Assembly (NCBI GenBank): GCA_964458805.1 | Contig: CAYWKH010000127.1 | Location: 1-5,672 of the forward strand | Length of the DNA: 5,672 bases | Reading direction: 5' to 3' | DNA from: JAAYLU01 sp964458805 | GTDB lineage: Bacteria; Synergistota; Synergistia; Synergistales; Aminobacteriaceae | Shown here: positions 1-5,462 of the stretch, in pieces | Numbering within the stretch: position 1 is the first letter of the stretch | Layout: each line of letters starts with the position of its first letter | Notes under the pieces: model-generated | Seen by the model: the letters and a program-made list of their open reading frames with translations, nothing else | Databases searched by the model: none | What the model was told of the DNA's origin: nothing | Program-made: the position numbers and the translations under genes

Positions 1-142
1 ACGAGCCGCAGTGCCCCTGGCCGCACCCCACCTTTACGCCGGTCAGGCCGAGCTGCTCGCGAAGCACGGTGGAGAGGACGCTGTCGTCCTCGACCACGAT
101 ATTGCGCTCGACGCCGTTGACGTAAAACACCTTCTGAATCAT
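1..142 (-). CDS. Molybdenum hydroxylase / aldehyde oxidoreductase, N-terminal [2Fe-2S] domain (partial)
   Basis: Only the first 47 codons are present; the gene runs off the left edge. The translation begins MIQKVFYVNG and has the plant-type ferredoxin fold start seen in the xanthine dehydrogenase/aldehyde oxidoreductase (Mop) family. The iron-sulfur signature reads GVKVGCGQGHCGS, with Cys40 and Cys45 at the usual spacing. The base at the edge is the T of codon 48, where the family has its third cysteine. Such domains pass electrons from the molybdopterin centre that hydroxylates aldehydes or N-heterocycles. The ATG at 140-142 is supported by an AAAGGAG ribosome site (154-160, minus strand). 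Whether this is a single-chain Mop-type enzyme or a separate small subunit cannot be decided here. The long leader with a probable Moco riboswitch supports a molybdoenzyme. The substrate is unknown. Confidence 0.85.
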   Translation of the reverse strand, partial: MIQKVFYVNGVERNIVVEDDSVLSTVLREQLGLTGVKVGCGQGHCGS

Positions 143-205
143 CCTGTACACAGCTCCTTTCAAAACTGGATGTCTCCGTTTGCAACAACAACCGAGCCCG
201 CGATC

Positions 206-234
206 CGCTCCGGACCTGACATCAGCTCGGAGCG
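206..234. repeat. Nested inverted repeat in the molybdoenzyme leader
   Basis: Perfect 7-bp arms CGCTCCG (206-212) and CGGAGCG (228-234) enclose a second short dyad, CTGA-CA-TCAG, near the centre. It lies between the strong terminator and the start of the molybdenum hydroxylase gene, so it is in that gene's 5' untranslated region. It could be a small RNA hairpin or a protein-binding site. Nothing else supports a function, and the stretch is GC-rich, so chance is possible. Confidence 0.3.
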
Positions 235-304
235 TCCATCGCGCCGCCGCAGGCTCGTTCATCCGCTCGCCCGGCACACCCCCTTCCGCGCACGGAATGG
301 AAAT

Positions 305-341
305 GAAAAAGGCCGTCCTCCGCGCAAGGAGGGCGGCCTTC
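305..341 (-). terminator. Intrinsic terminator in the leader of the molybdenum hydroxylase gene
   Basis: Read on the minus strand, GGCCGCCCTCC (338-328) and GGAGGACGGCC (321-311) form an 11-bp stem with one C·A mismatch. The loop is 6 nt, the base is extended by AA/TT pairs, and TTTTTC follows (310-305). The plus strand has no T tract after the hairpin, so the direction is minus. It lies about 165 nt upstream of the molybdenum hydroxylase start and downstream of the probable Moco aptamer, so it is the natural expression-platform terminator of that leader. CCTCCTT in its 5' arm and loop (332-326) can pair with AAGGAGG of the aptamer (412-406), which offers an antiterminator route. Confidence 0.8.
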
Positions 342-355
342 GCCGTCTACGGGAC

Positions 356-388
356 CTCAACCGGTCAGCATTCGCCACCGGGGTTGAG
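356..388 (-). other. Leader RNA hairpin between aptamer and terminator
   Basis: On the minus strand CTCAACC (388-382) pairs with GGTTGAG (362-356). The stem continues inside with GGT/ACC after a two-base CC bulge. The 3' arm overlaps GAGGTCC (358-352), which is also complementary to GGACCTC at the 5' side of the aptamer (502-496), so this hairpin could take part in alternative pairing. The structure was read by eye and no folding energy was computed. Confidence 0.4.
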
Positions 389-399
389 CAGGTGTCCCC

Positions 400-426
400 A
401 AAAAGCCTCCTTGCCATATGGGAGGC
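400..426 (-). terminator. Short terminator-like hairpin overlapping the riboswitch aptamer
   Basis: On the minus strand GCCTCC (426-421) and GGAGGC (410-405) form a perfect 6-bp stem with a 10-nt loop, followed directly by TTTTT (404-400). Its 5' arm overlaps the base of the GAAA-capped aptamer stem, and its 3' arm is the strand needed to close the aptamer with CCTCC (499-495). The two folds therefore exclude each other. The stem is short and the following bases are G-rich, so it may be a pause site or only a switching helix. Confidence 0.4.
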
Positions 427-502
427 GTGTTCGTTTCCAAACACACCCTGTCGGTCTCAGCCCGTGGGCAATGCGCTTTTAGGCCCTGAGACTCGGAGGT
501 CC
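405..502 (-). promoter_or_regulatory. Probable molybdenum cofactor (Moco) riboswitch aptamer
   Basis: On the minus strand the element starts GGACCTCCGAG. It then has a GTCTCAG/CTGAGAC hairpin (492-486 with 460-454), the linker CGACAGGG, an 11-bp stem with a GAAA tetraloop (448-423), then GCCTCCCATATGGCAAGG. From memory, CAGGG-hairpin-GCCTCCCRTAT-GG-AAGG matches the core of the E. coli moaA Moco leader. CCTCC (499-495) and GGAGG (410-406) can close the aptamer as P1. The hairpin in the P3 position favours the Moco form over the P3-lacking tungsten-cofactor variant. Context agrees: a promoter about 45 nt upstream, terminators just downstream, and a molybdoenzyme gene in the same direction. A novel structured leader is the main alternative. 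Confidence 0.72.
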
Positions 503-551
503 TATTCCGACTGGAACAGTAGTCATTATTAGAAAATTTATATTTAAGATG

Positions 552-580
552 ATTATAAGGCATCAGCCCTGGTCGGGCAA
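552..580 (-). promoter_or_regulatory. Sigma70-type promoter for the riboswitch/molybdoenzyme transcript
   Basis: On the minus strand TTGCCC (580-575) and a perfect TATAAT (557-552) are separated by 17 bp. Transcription should start near 545, in an AT-rich stretch that stands out from the GC-rich surroundings, about 45 nt before the aptamer. It drives transcription leftward, away from the plus-strand operon. Confidence 0.7.
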
Positions 581-684
581 TACCGAGGCTCTGTATTTCG
601 AAAAATCTCGCTCGTGCTCGTTGCAGCGTGTTATGGTGGTCGCCGGGGCTGAAGGGCAGTGCGTGGCGCGGGGAGGAGTTCGTG

Positions 685-690
685 TATAAT
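685..690 (+). promoter_or_regulatory. Probable -10 box of the 5-oxoprolinase operon promoter
   Basis: A perfect TATAAT lies 54 bp before the first gene of the operon, in the only likely spot between the two divergent units. No good -35 hexamer is found 16-18 bp upstream (the region reads CGTGGC or similar). Expression may therefore need an activator, or the promoter may be weak. A start near 697 would fall inside the hairpin and just before the palindrome described separately. Confidence 0.5.
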
Positions 691-696
691 ACTTGT

Positions 697-712
697 GGCG
701 CGTCGGCGCGCC
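697..712 (+). repeat. GC-rich inverted repeat at the operon transcription start
   Basis: GGCGCG (697-702) and CGCGCC (707-712) are perfect arms around the loop TCGG. The repeat coincides with the predicted start of transcription from the TATAAT box. It could form a stable 5' hairpin on the mRNA, or be part of an operator together with the palindrome immediately downstream. Confidence 0.4.
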
Positions 713-714
713 AT

Positions 715-728
715 ATCTCGATCGAGAT
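715..728. promoter_or_regulatory. Perfect 14-bp palindrome, candidate operator
   Basis: ATCTCGATCGAGAT is identical to its reverse complement. It lies between the predicted -10 box and the ribosome site (GGAGGG, 731-736) of the first operon gene. This is a typical place for a repressor operator, where binding would block elongation or initiation. No regulator gene is in the window, so the protein is unknown. In B. subtilis the equivalent gene group carries the IclR-type regulator KipR, but I cannot assign this site to that family. Confidence 0.45.
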
Positions 729-743
729 TCGGAGGGCAAGTGC

Positions 744-1979
744 ATGTCGGAGCTGGAAAAGAGTCAGGTTAGGAGCAGGAGCGAAACACTCAGCATTCTT
801 CTCGGAGCGGCATTCCTCATGGCGACCTCGGCCATCGGGCCCGGGTTCTTGACTCAGACGGTATCATTCACCAACGAACTGAAGACGGTATTCTCATTCG
901 CAATACTGCTGTCCATCCTCATCGACATCGTGGTTCAGCTCAACATCTGGCGGGTGCTCGCGGTATCCGGCCTGAGGGGGCAGGATGTGGCCAACAGGGT
1001 GCTCCCCGGCCTTGGTTACTTCCTTGCGTTCGCGGTGGCGCTCGGCGGCCTCGCCTTCAACGTCGGAAACGTCGGCGGCGCGGCGCTCGGCTTCCAGGTC
1101 CTGTTCGGCACAGAGCAGATGGTGGGCGCCTTCATCAGCGCCGGCATAGCCATCGCCATCTTCCTGTGGAAGGACCTCGGCAAGGCGATGGACAAGTTCA
1201 CCCAGATCCTTGGCATCCTGATGCTCATCCTGGTGTTCTACATCGTCTTCGTCACCAAGCCCCCCGTCATGGAGACGGTGCAGGAGATGGTGCGTCCGTT
1301 CGGCAGCATGCAGCTTCTGAAGGAGTACAAGTGGCTGGTGGTCCTCACGCTTGTCGGCGGGACGGTGGGAGGCTACATCTCCTTCTCCGGCGCCCACAGG
1401 ATCATCGACGCCGGCATCGTCGGGCAGGAGCACATCCGCGAGATCACCAAGGGGTCGGTCAACGGCATCATGATCACAGGCGTGATGCGCTACCTGCTCT
1501 TCCTCGCATTCCTCGGGGTCGTGCTGACCGGCACAGCGATCGACATGAGCAACCCGGTGGCGTCCGCCTTCCAGATCGGCGCCGGAGAGCTCGGCTTCCG
1601 AATCGCCGGCGTGGTCCTGTGGGCCGCTGCCATAACCTCGGTTGTCGGGGCCTCCTACACGTCGGTCTCCTTCCTGCGGACCCTGTTCGGCGTCGTGGAC
1701 AAGTACTACCGCTTCTGGATCATAGGCTTCATCCTGGCGTCCACGTCCATCCTGGCGACGGTAGGCCGCCCGGTGGTGCTGCTGATAGTGGCGGGCTCGC
1801 TCAACGGGCTGATCCTGCCGCTTTCGCTCGGATGCGTGCTGATGGCCGCGCACAACAGGAGCATCATGAAGGACTACAGGCACCCGCTGTGGATGTCGGC
1901 GCTGGGCTGGGTGATAGTCGTGTTCACCGCGTGGATGGGCTTCAACTCGTTCACCGGCATCATGCAGCTGTTCAAGTAG
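744..1979 (+). CDS. ycsG: NRAMP-fold transporter, YcsG type, first gene of the 5-oxoprolinase operon
   Basis: A 411-residue integral membrane protein with about eleven hydrophobic segments, related to the NRAMP family and to B. subtilis YcsG. The ATG at 744 is chosen because GGAGGG lies 7 bp before it; an in-frame TTG at 693 would add 17 non-family residues and overlap the promoter region. In helix 1, AIGPGFLTQT (31-39) aligns without gaps to the NRAMP DPGN motif, with Asp replaced by Gly32 and Asn by Phe35. In the helix-6 region, SFSGAHR (213-219) stands where metal transporters have Met-Pro-His; the Met is absent and His218 remains. The protein therefore lacks key metal ligands. By context it may import 5-oxoproline or another organic substrate; that is inference. 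The next gene starts 42 bp downstream. Confidence 0.85.
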   Translation: MSELEKSQVRSRSETLSILLGAAFLMATSAIGPGFLTQTVSFTNELKTVFSFAILLSILIDIVVQLNIWRVLAVSGLRGQDVANRVLPGLGYFLAFAVALGGLAFNVGNVGGAALGFQVLFGTEQMVGAFISAGIAIAIFLWKDLGKAMDKFTQILGILMLILVFYIVFVTKPPVMETVQEMVRPFGSMQLLKEYKWLVVLTLVGGTVGGYISFSGAHRIIDAGIVGQEHIREITKGSVNGIMITGVMRYLLFLAFLGVVLTGTAIDMSNPVASAFQIGAGELGFRIAGVVLWAAAITSVVGASYTSVSFLRTLFGVVDKYYRFWIIGFILASTSILATVGRPVVLLIVAGSLNGLILPLSLGCVLMAAHNRSIMKDYRHPLWMSALGWVIVVFTAWMGFNSFTGIMQLFK

Positions 1980-2021
1980 CCGCACCGCTAGGTCAACAGA
2001 AGGGAAGGAGGCGGTGTATGA

Positions 2022-2765
2022 GTGCCGGATAAAGTGTATCCAAGGCTGCTCGGCGCCGGCGACGGATGCCTGGTCGTGGAGTACGGCGAGGCGATAGACA
2101 TGGATGTGAACGGGCGCGTCGCGGCCCTCGCGGTCTCCGTGAGGGGGATGGGCTTCCCGGGGTTTCTTGACGCGGTCCCCACCTACAGGTCCCTGGCCAT
2201 CTACTTCGACCCGGTGACTGCCGACGTCGAGGCGCTGCAGCGCAGGCTTGAGGGCATGATGGTCTCGACGGGCGCGGGGGCGGGGAGCAGCGTGAGAAGG
2301 GTCGTGGTCGTCCCGGTCCTCTACGGCGGGGACGACGGGCCCGACCTGGAGAACGTGGCAGCTCACACCGGGCTGGCGGCGGACGAGGTGGTCCGCCGCC
2401 ACTCGGCCAACGACTGCTACTGCTACATGCTCGGCTTCACGCCGGGCTTCGCCTACCTGGGCGGGATGGATCCTTCGCTGGAGACTCCGCGCCTCAAGAA
2501 CCCAAGGGAGCTGATCCCCGCCGGATCGGTCGGCATAGCAGGAAAGCAGACAGGCATATACTCCATAGCCAGCCCGGGAGGGTGGCAGCTCATAGGGCGA
2601 ACTCCGATGATGATGTTCTACCCGGATCGCGACCCGGCTATCTTCCTGGAGGCGGGGATGTGGGTGCGCTTCCGCCCTGTGGACAGGGCGGAGTTCGATG
2701 CCGTCGAGTCGGCCACCGCCGGCCGTACCTACCGGCCGGAGATACTCGAGGAGGAATCGGCATGA
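2022..2765 (+). CDS. pxpB: 5-oxoprolinase subunit PxpB (KipI family)
   Basis: A 247-residue cytosolic protein of the KipI/PxpB family. With PxpA and PxpC it forms the prokaryotic 5-oxoprolinase, which uses ATP to convert 5-oxo-L-proline to L-glutamate. Conserved blocks in order are YGGDDGPDL (101-109), His127, MLGFTPGFAYLGG (136-148), PAGSVGIAGKQTGIY (166-180) and SPGGWQLIGRTP (184-195). Length is normal for the family. The start is a GTG, 10 bp after AAGGAGG (2005-2011). An ATG at 2018 is better spaced but opens only a four-codon frame (MSAG, stop). The stop overlaps the start of pxpC as ATGA, suggesting coupled translation. In B. subtilis the homologue KipI also inhibits the sporulation kinase KinA; nothing here suggests that role. 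Confidence 0.93.
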   Translation: MPDKVYPRLLGAGDGCLVVEYGEAIDMDVNGRVAALAVSVRGMGFPGFLDAVPTYRSLAIYFDPVTADVEALQRRLEGMMVSTGAGAGSSVRRVVVVPVLYGGDDGPDLENVAAHTGLAADEVVRRHSANDCYCYMLGFTPGFAYLGGMDPSLETPRLKNPRELIPAGSVGIAGKQTGIYSIASPGGWQLIGRTPMMMFYPDRDPAIFLEAGMWVRFRPVDRAEFDAVESATAGRTYRPEILEEESA

Positions 2766-3838
2766 GCGGCTCTATTGCGCTATCGGTTCAGATGCCGGGA
2801 ATGCTGACGACCGTGCAGGATTCAGGCCGGTGGAGCCACCAGGGGCAGGGTATGCCCGTAGCCGGTGCCATGGACATGCAGTCGTTCAGGCTGGGCAACA
2901 TACTGGTGGGAAACGTGGAGAACGCCGCGGCGCTCGAGGTCACCCTGCTGGGGCCGACCCTGGAGGTGATCGAGGGGGAGGCCGTGGCGGCGGTGACAGG
3001 CGCGGAGCTGGGCTTCAGGGTGAACGGGGCCCACGTGCCGAATTGGACCGCGGTGACTGTAAGAGCGGGCGACGTGCTCGGCTTCGGCTCGCCATCCTTC
3101 GGCTGCAGGGCCTACCTGTGCATATCAGGCGGCGTTGATGTGCCTCTGGTGATGGGAAGCCGCTCGACCTACACGCGCGCAAAGGTCGGCGGGCACGAGG
3201 GGAGGGCGCTGAAAAAGGGAGACGCACTGCGCTGCGGCGAGCCCGCCCCTCTGTGGAGGCGCTGCGAGGGGCTGGTCTGCCCGGCGGAGCTCCGTCCGTC
3301 GCGTGACCCGGCGGCGCCGCTGCGAGTTCTGCCCGGCCCTCAGGAGGATTGCTTCACAGACAAGGGGCTCGCCTCCTTCTACGGGACCGAGTACGTCATT
3401 TCGAACAGCGCGGACCGGATGGGGTACAGGATGGACGGAGAGTCTATAGAGCACGCCGGCCCGGCCGACATCATCTCTGACGCCATCCCGCTGGGCGCCG
3501 TGCAGGTGCCCGGGCACGGTCAGCCGATAGTCATGCTGGCTGACAGGCAGACCACCGGCGGCTACACCAAGATAGGGGTCGTATGTTCGGTGGACACGTC
3601 CGCCCTGGCGCAGCGATTGCCGGGGGCGGTCGCGAGGTTCGCGAGGGTCGCGCTGGAGGAGGCCGTGGAGCTGGTCAGGGGGGAGGCTCGCGCCCGCGAC
3701 GGGCTCAGGGCCCTGCGGGCCGCATGGCGCTCCTCAGGGGCCAGGCCCGTCCAGGCCCGCCCGAGCGGAAGTGCGATCATCCGGGTGGACGGCATCGAGC
3801 ACGCCGTCTGCTGGGAGGAGATCGGGGAGGTGAAATGA
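2762..3838 (+). CDS. pxpC: 5-oxoprolinase subunit PxpC (KipA family, biotin-dependent carboxyltransferase-like)
   Basis: A 358-residue cytosolic protein of the KipA/PxpC family, partner of PxpB. Typical motifs are MPGMLTTVQDSGR (11-23), GMPVAGAMD (30-38), NAAALEVTLLGP (54-65), a GGVDVP block (123-128) followed by GSRSTYTRAKVGGHEGRALK (132-151), SADRMGYRM (216-224), and QVPGHGQPIVMLADRQTTGG (248-267). The fold is shared with the carboxyltransferase-like part of urea carboxylases and allophanate hydrolases. The ATG at 2762 overlaps the pxpB stop (ATGA) and follows GAGGAGG by 7 bp; the open frame extends further upstream, inside pxpB, but nothing supports those starts. The C-terminus carries a tail from about residue 325 ending GIEHAVCWEEIGEVK, which makes it longer than E. 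coli PxpC. The stop overlaps the pxpA start region. Confidence 0.93.
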   Translation: MSGSIALSVQMPGMLTTVQDSGRWSHQGQGMPVAGAMDMQSFRLGNILVGNVENAAALEVTLLGPTLEVIEGEAVAAVTGAELGFRVNGAHVPNWTAVTVRAGDVLGFGSPSFGCRAYLCISGGVDVPLVMGSRSTYTRAKVGGHEGRALKKGDALRCGEPAPLWRRCEGLVCPAELRPSRDPAAPLRVLPGPQEDCFTDKGLASFYGTEYVISNSADRMGYRMDGESIEHAGPADIISDAIPLGAVQVPGHGQPIVMLADRQTTGGYTKIGVVCSVDTSALAQRLPGAVARFARVALEEAVELVRGEARARDGLRALRAAWRSSGARPVQARPSGSAIIRVDGIEHAVCWEEIGEVK

Positions 3839-4611
3839 TGTTCAGGATTGATCTTAACAGCGACCTTGGCGAGAGCTTCGGGCCGTGGCGCATGGGGATG
3901 GATCGCGAGGTGATGGCGCACGTCAGCTCCGCCAACGTGGCGTGCGGCTTCCACGCCGGCGATCCCGAGGTCATGCTGCGCACGGTGCGGGCGGCCAAGG
4001 ATGCGGCCGTGGCGGTGGGGGCTCACCCTGGCTTTCCGGACCTTCAGGGTTTTGGCCGCAGGACGATGGGGTGCTCGCCTGACGAGGTGTACGCGTTCAC
4101 CCTGTACCAGATAGGGGCCCTGCAGGCGGTATGCGCCGCGCACGAAATGTCGCTGCAGCATGTGAAGGCGCACGGGGCCCTGTACAACCAGGCGGCCAAG
4201 GACATCTCGCTGGCCAAGGCGATCGCGCGGGCCACGCGCGACGCGGGCGAGGACATCATTCTCCTTGGCCTGGCCAACTCGCTGTTCGAACAGGCCGCAG
4301 CCGAGGAGGGGGTGCGCTACGCGGCCGAGGCCTTCGCGGACAGAGGGTACATGAACGATGGCTCGCTGGTGCCGCGCAGCAAGCCCGGCGCATTCGTGCA
4401 CGACCCGGACGAGGCGGCCGCGCGCATGGTGCGCCTCGTGAAGGAGGGAGTAGTCCGCTCGGCGGAGGGGCAGGACATAAGACTGAAGGCTCATTCGATA
4501 TGCATGCACGGCGACAACCCCTCCGCGGTGGAGATGGCGGCCTGCATAAGGAAGGCCCTGCAGGACAACGGCGTCGTGATCAGCACTATAAGGGAGGTGT
4601 TGGACCAGTGA
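3838..4611 (+). CDS. pxpA: 5-oxoprolinase subunit PxpA (LamB/YcsF family)
   Basis: A 257-residue cytosolic protein of the LamB/YcsF family, the third subunit of the ATP-dependent 5-oxoprolinase that opens pyroglutamate to glutamate. Strong family motifs are DLNSDLGESFG (5-15), SANVACGFHAGD (31-42), GAHPGFPD (61-68), HVKAHGALYN (108-117), FADRGY (166-171), DGSLVPR (174-180) and ICMHGD (221-226). The conserved Asp and His residues are all present, so it should be active. Two ATG codons in a row (3835 and 3838) are possible. GGGGAGG at 3824-3830 is 7 bp from the second, which I prefer; the first would overlap the pxpC stop as ATGA and add one Met. The gene order pxpB-pxpC-pxpA differs from B. 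subtilis, where ycsF comes first. Confidence 0.94.
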   Translation: MFRIDLNSDLGESFGPWRMGMDREVMAHVSSANVACGFHAGDPEVMLRTVRAAKDAAVAVGAHPGFPDLQGFGRRTMGCSPDEVYAFTLYQIGALQAVCAAHEMSLQHVKAHGALYNQAAKDISLAKAIARATRDAGEDIILLGLANSLFEQAAAEEGVRYAAEAFADRGYMNDGSLVPRSKPGAFVHDPDEAAARMVRLVKEGVVRSAEGQDIRLKAHSICMHGDNPSAVEMAACIRKALQDNGVVISTIREVLDQ

Positions 4612-5405
4612 AGGCTTCCGACTTCGCGGACAGCTCGCCGCGCGAGGTAAGACAGCTCATCAGGGAGGGAAAGTGGACCCTGCCGACCCCCGGCATGTGC
4701 AAGGGGCATGTGCAGGGGAACCTTGTAGTCCTGCCGCGCGACCTGGCCTACGACTTTCTCGTCTTCGCGCAGAGGAACCCCAAGCCCTGCCCGATCCTGG
4801 ACGTCACCGAGCCGGGGGATCCCGAGCCGAAGCTCGTGGCGCCGGGGGCGGATATATCCACCGACATCCCGCGCTACCGAGTCTGGAAGGACGGGGTCTG
4901 CGTCGACGAGCCGACGGACGTAAAAAAGTACTGGCGGGACGACCTGGTGGGGTTCCTTCTAGGTTGCTCCTTCTCGTTCGAGGGGGCCCTGCTAGAGGCC
5001 GGGATACCGGTCCGCCACATAGAGCAGAACAGGAACGTGCCCATGTACGTTACCAACATACAGTGCACCCCGGCGGGCGCGCTGAGAGGCCCGGTCGTCG
5101 TCAGCATGAGGCCGATACCGGCGGCCATGGTGCCGAAGGCCGTGCTTTGCACGGGCCGCTTCCCCGCGGTGCACGGCGCCCCCGTGCACATAGGGGACCC
5201 CGCGCTGATCGGGATAAAGGACATAAACAGTCCCGACCTCGGCGACGCGGTTGACATCAACCCCGGCGAGGTCCCGGTCTTCTGGGCGTGCGGGTGCACG
5301 CCGCAGGCGGCCATCATGGACGTCAAGCCGCCGTTCTGCATCACCCACTCCCCTGGGCACATGTTCGTGGCCGATCCGAAGGACGCGGACTACGCGGTGT
5401 TCTAG
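4608..5405 (+). CDS. ycsI: YcsI/DUF1445 family protein (putative hydro-lyase / D-glutamate cyclase-like)
   Basis: A 265-residue cytosolic protein of the DUF1445 (YcsI, UPF0317) family. Conserved blocks include TPGMCKGHVQGNLVVLP (27-43), GCSFSFEGALLEAGIPVRHI (119-138), NVPMYVTNIQCTPAGALRGP (143-162), VVSMRPIP (164-171), HGAPVHIGDP (189-198), GEVPVFWACGCTPQ (220-233) and ITHSPGHMF (245-253). The family is named after hydro-lyases and, through a mammalian mitochondrial protein, after D-glutamate cyclase, which interconverts D-glutamate and 5-oxo-D-proline. The activity of this clade is not proven. In this operon a role in handling the D-form or a related intermediate is a reasonable inference. 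The start is a GTG overlapping the pxpA stop (GTGA), with AGGGAGG 10 bp upstream. It is the last gene before the operon terminator. Confidence 0.88.
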   Translation: MKASDFADSSPREVRQLIREGKWTLPTPGMCKGHVQGNLVVLPRDLAYDFLVFAQRNPKPCPILDVTEPGDPEPKLVAPGADISTDIPRYRVWKDGVCVDEPTDVKKYWRDDLVGFLLGCSFSFEGALLEAGIPVRHIEQNRNVPMYVTNIQCTPAGALRGPVVVSMRPIPAAMVPKAVLCTGRFPAVHGAPVHIGDPALIGIKDINSPDLGDAVDINPGEVPVFWACGCTPQAAIMDVKPPFCITHSPGHMFVADPKDADYAVF

Positions 5406-5425
5406 GCGAGGCGACTTGAAAAGAA

Positions 5426-5457
5426 AGGAGGGGAGGCCTGGCGGCCTCCCCTCCTTG
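5426..5457. terminator. Bidirectional intrinsic terminator between convergent genes
   Basis: AAGGAGGGGAGGCC (5426-5439) and GGCCTCCCCTCCTT (5444-5457) form a perfect 14-bp stem around the loop TGGC, 20 bp after the last operon gene. On the plus strand only TTGT follows, so that side is weaker. On the minus strand the stem is followed by TTTCTTTTC, a good T tract. It therefore serves both the operon and the convergent gene, whose stop codon lies 5 bp away. Confidence 0.85.
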
Positions 5458-5462
5458 TCAGG

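Noticed and set aside
446..470. GGGCTGAGACCGACAGGG resembles the CTGAGA core of a TPP riboswitch
   Set aside because: The second TPP signature (ACCTGAT...GGATAATGCCAGCG type) is absent, and CTGAGAC is simply one arm of a local hairpin.
352..502. 6S RNA-like reading: GGACCTC (502-496) pairs with GAGGTCC (358-352) to close a long rod
   Set aside because: The interior lacks the large central bubble and conserved 6S elements, while the GAAA hairpin and GCCTCCCATATGG core match a Moco aptamer. The long-range pair is kept as a possible alternative helix.
11..532. 173-residue plus-strand open frame at the left
   Set aside because: It runs antisense to the [2Fe-2S] domain gene and then through the terminator and riboswitch. 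It has no ribosome site and no recognisable domain.
693..743. Upstream TTG start for the transporter adding 17 residues
   Set aside because: It would place the start within a few bases of the TATAAT box with no ribosome site, whereas ATG 744 has GGAGGG at ideal spacing.
894..2402. 502-residue open frame on the minus strand opposite the transporter and pxpB
   Set aside because: It is antisense to two clear family genes, its translation is rich in His, Asp and Arg without any domain, and the GC-rich codon pattern explains the absence of stops.
3562..4509. 315-residue minus-strand open frame opposite pxpC/pxpA
   Set aside because: Shadow of the real coding strand. The plus-strand genes carry unmistakable PxpC and PxpA motifs, and this frame has none.
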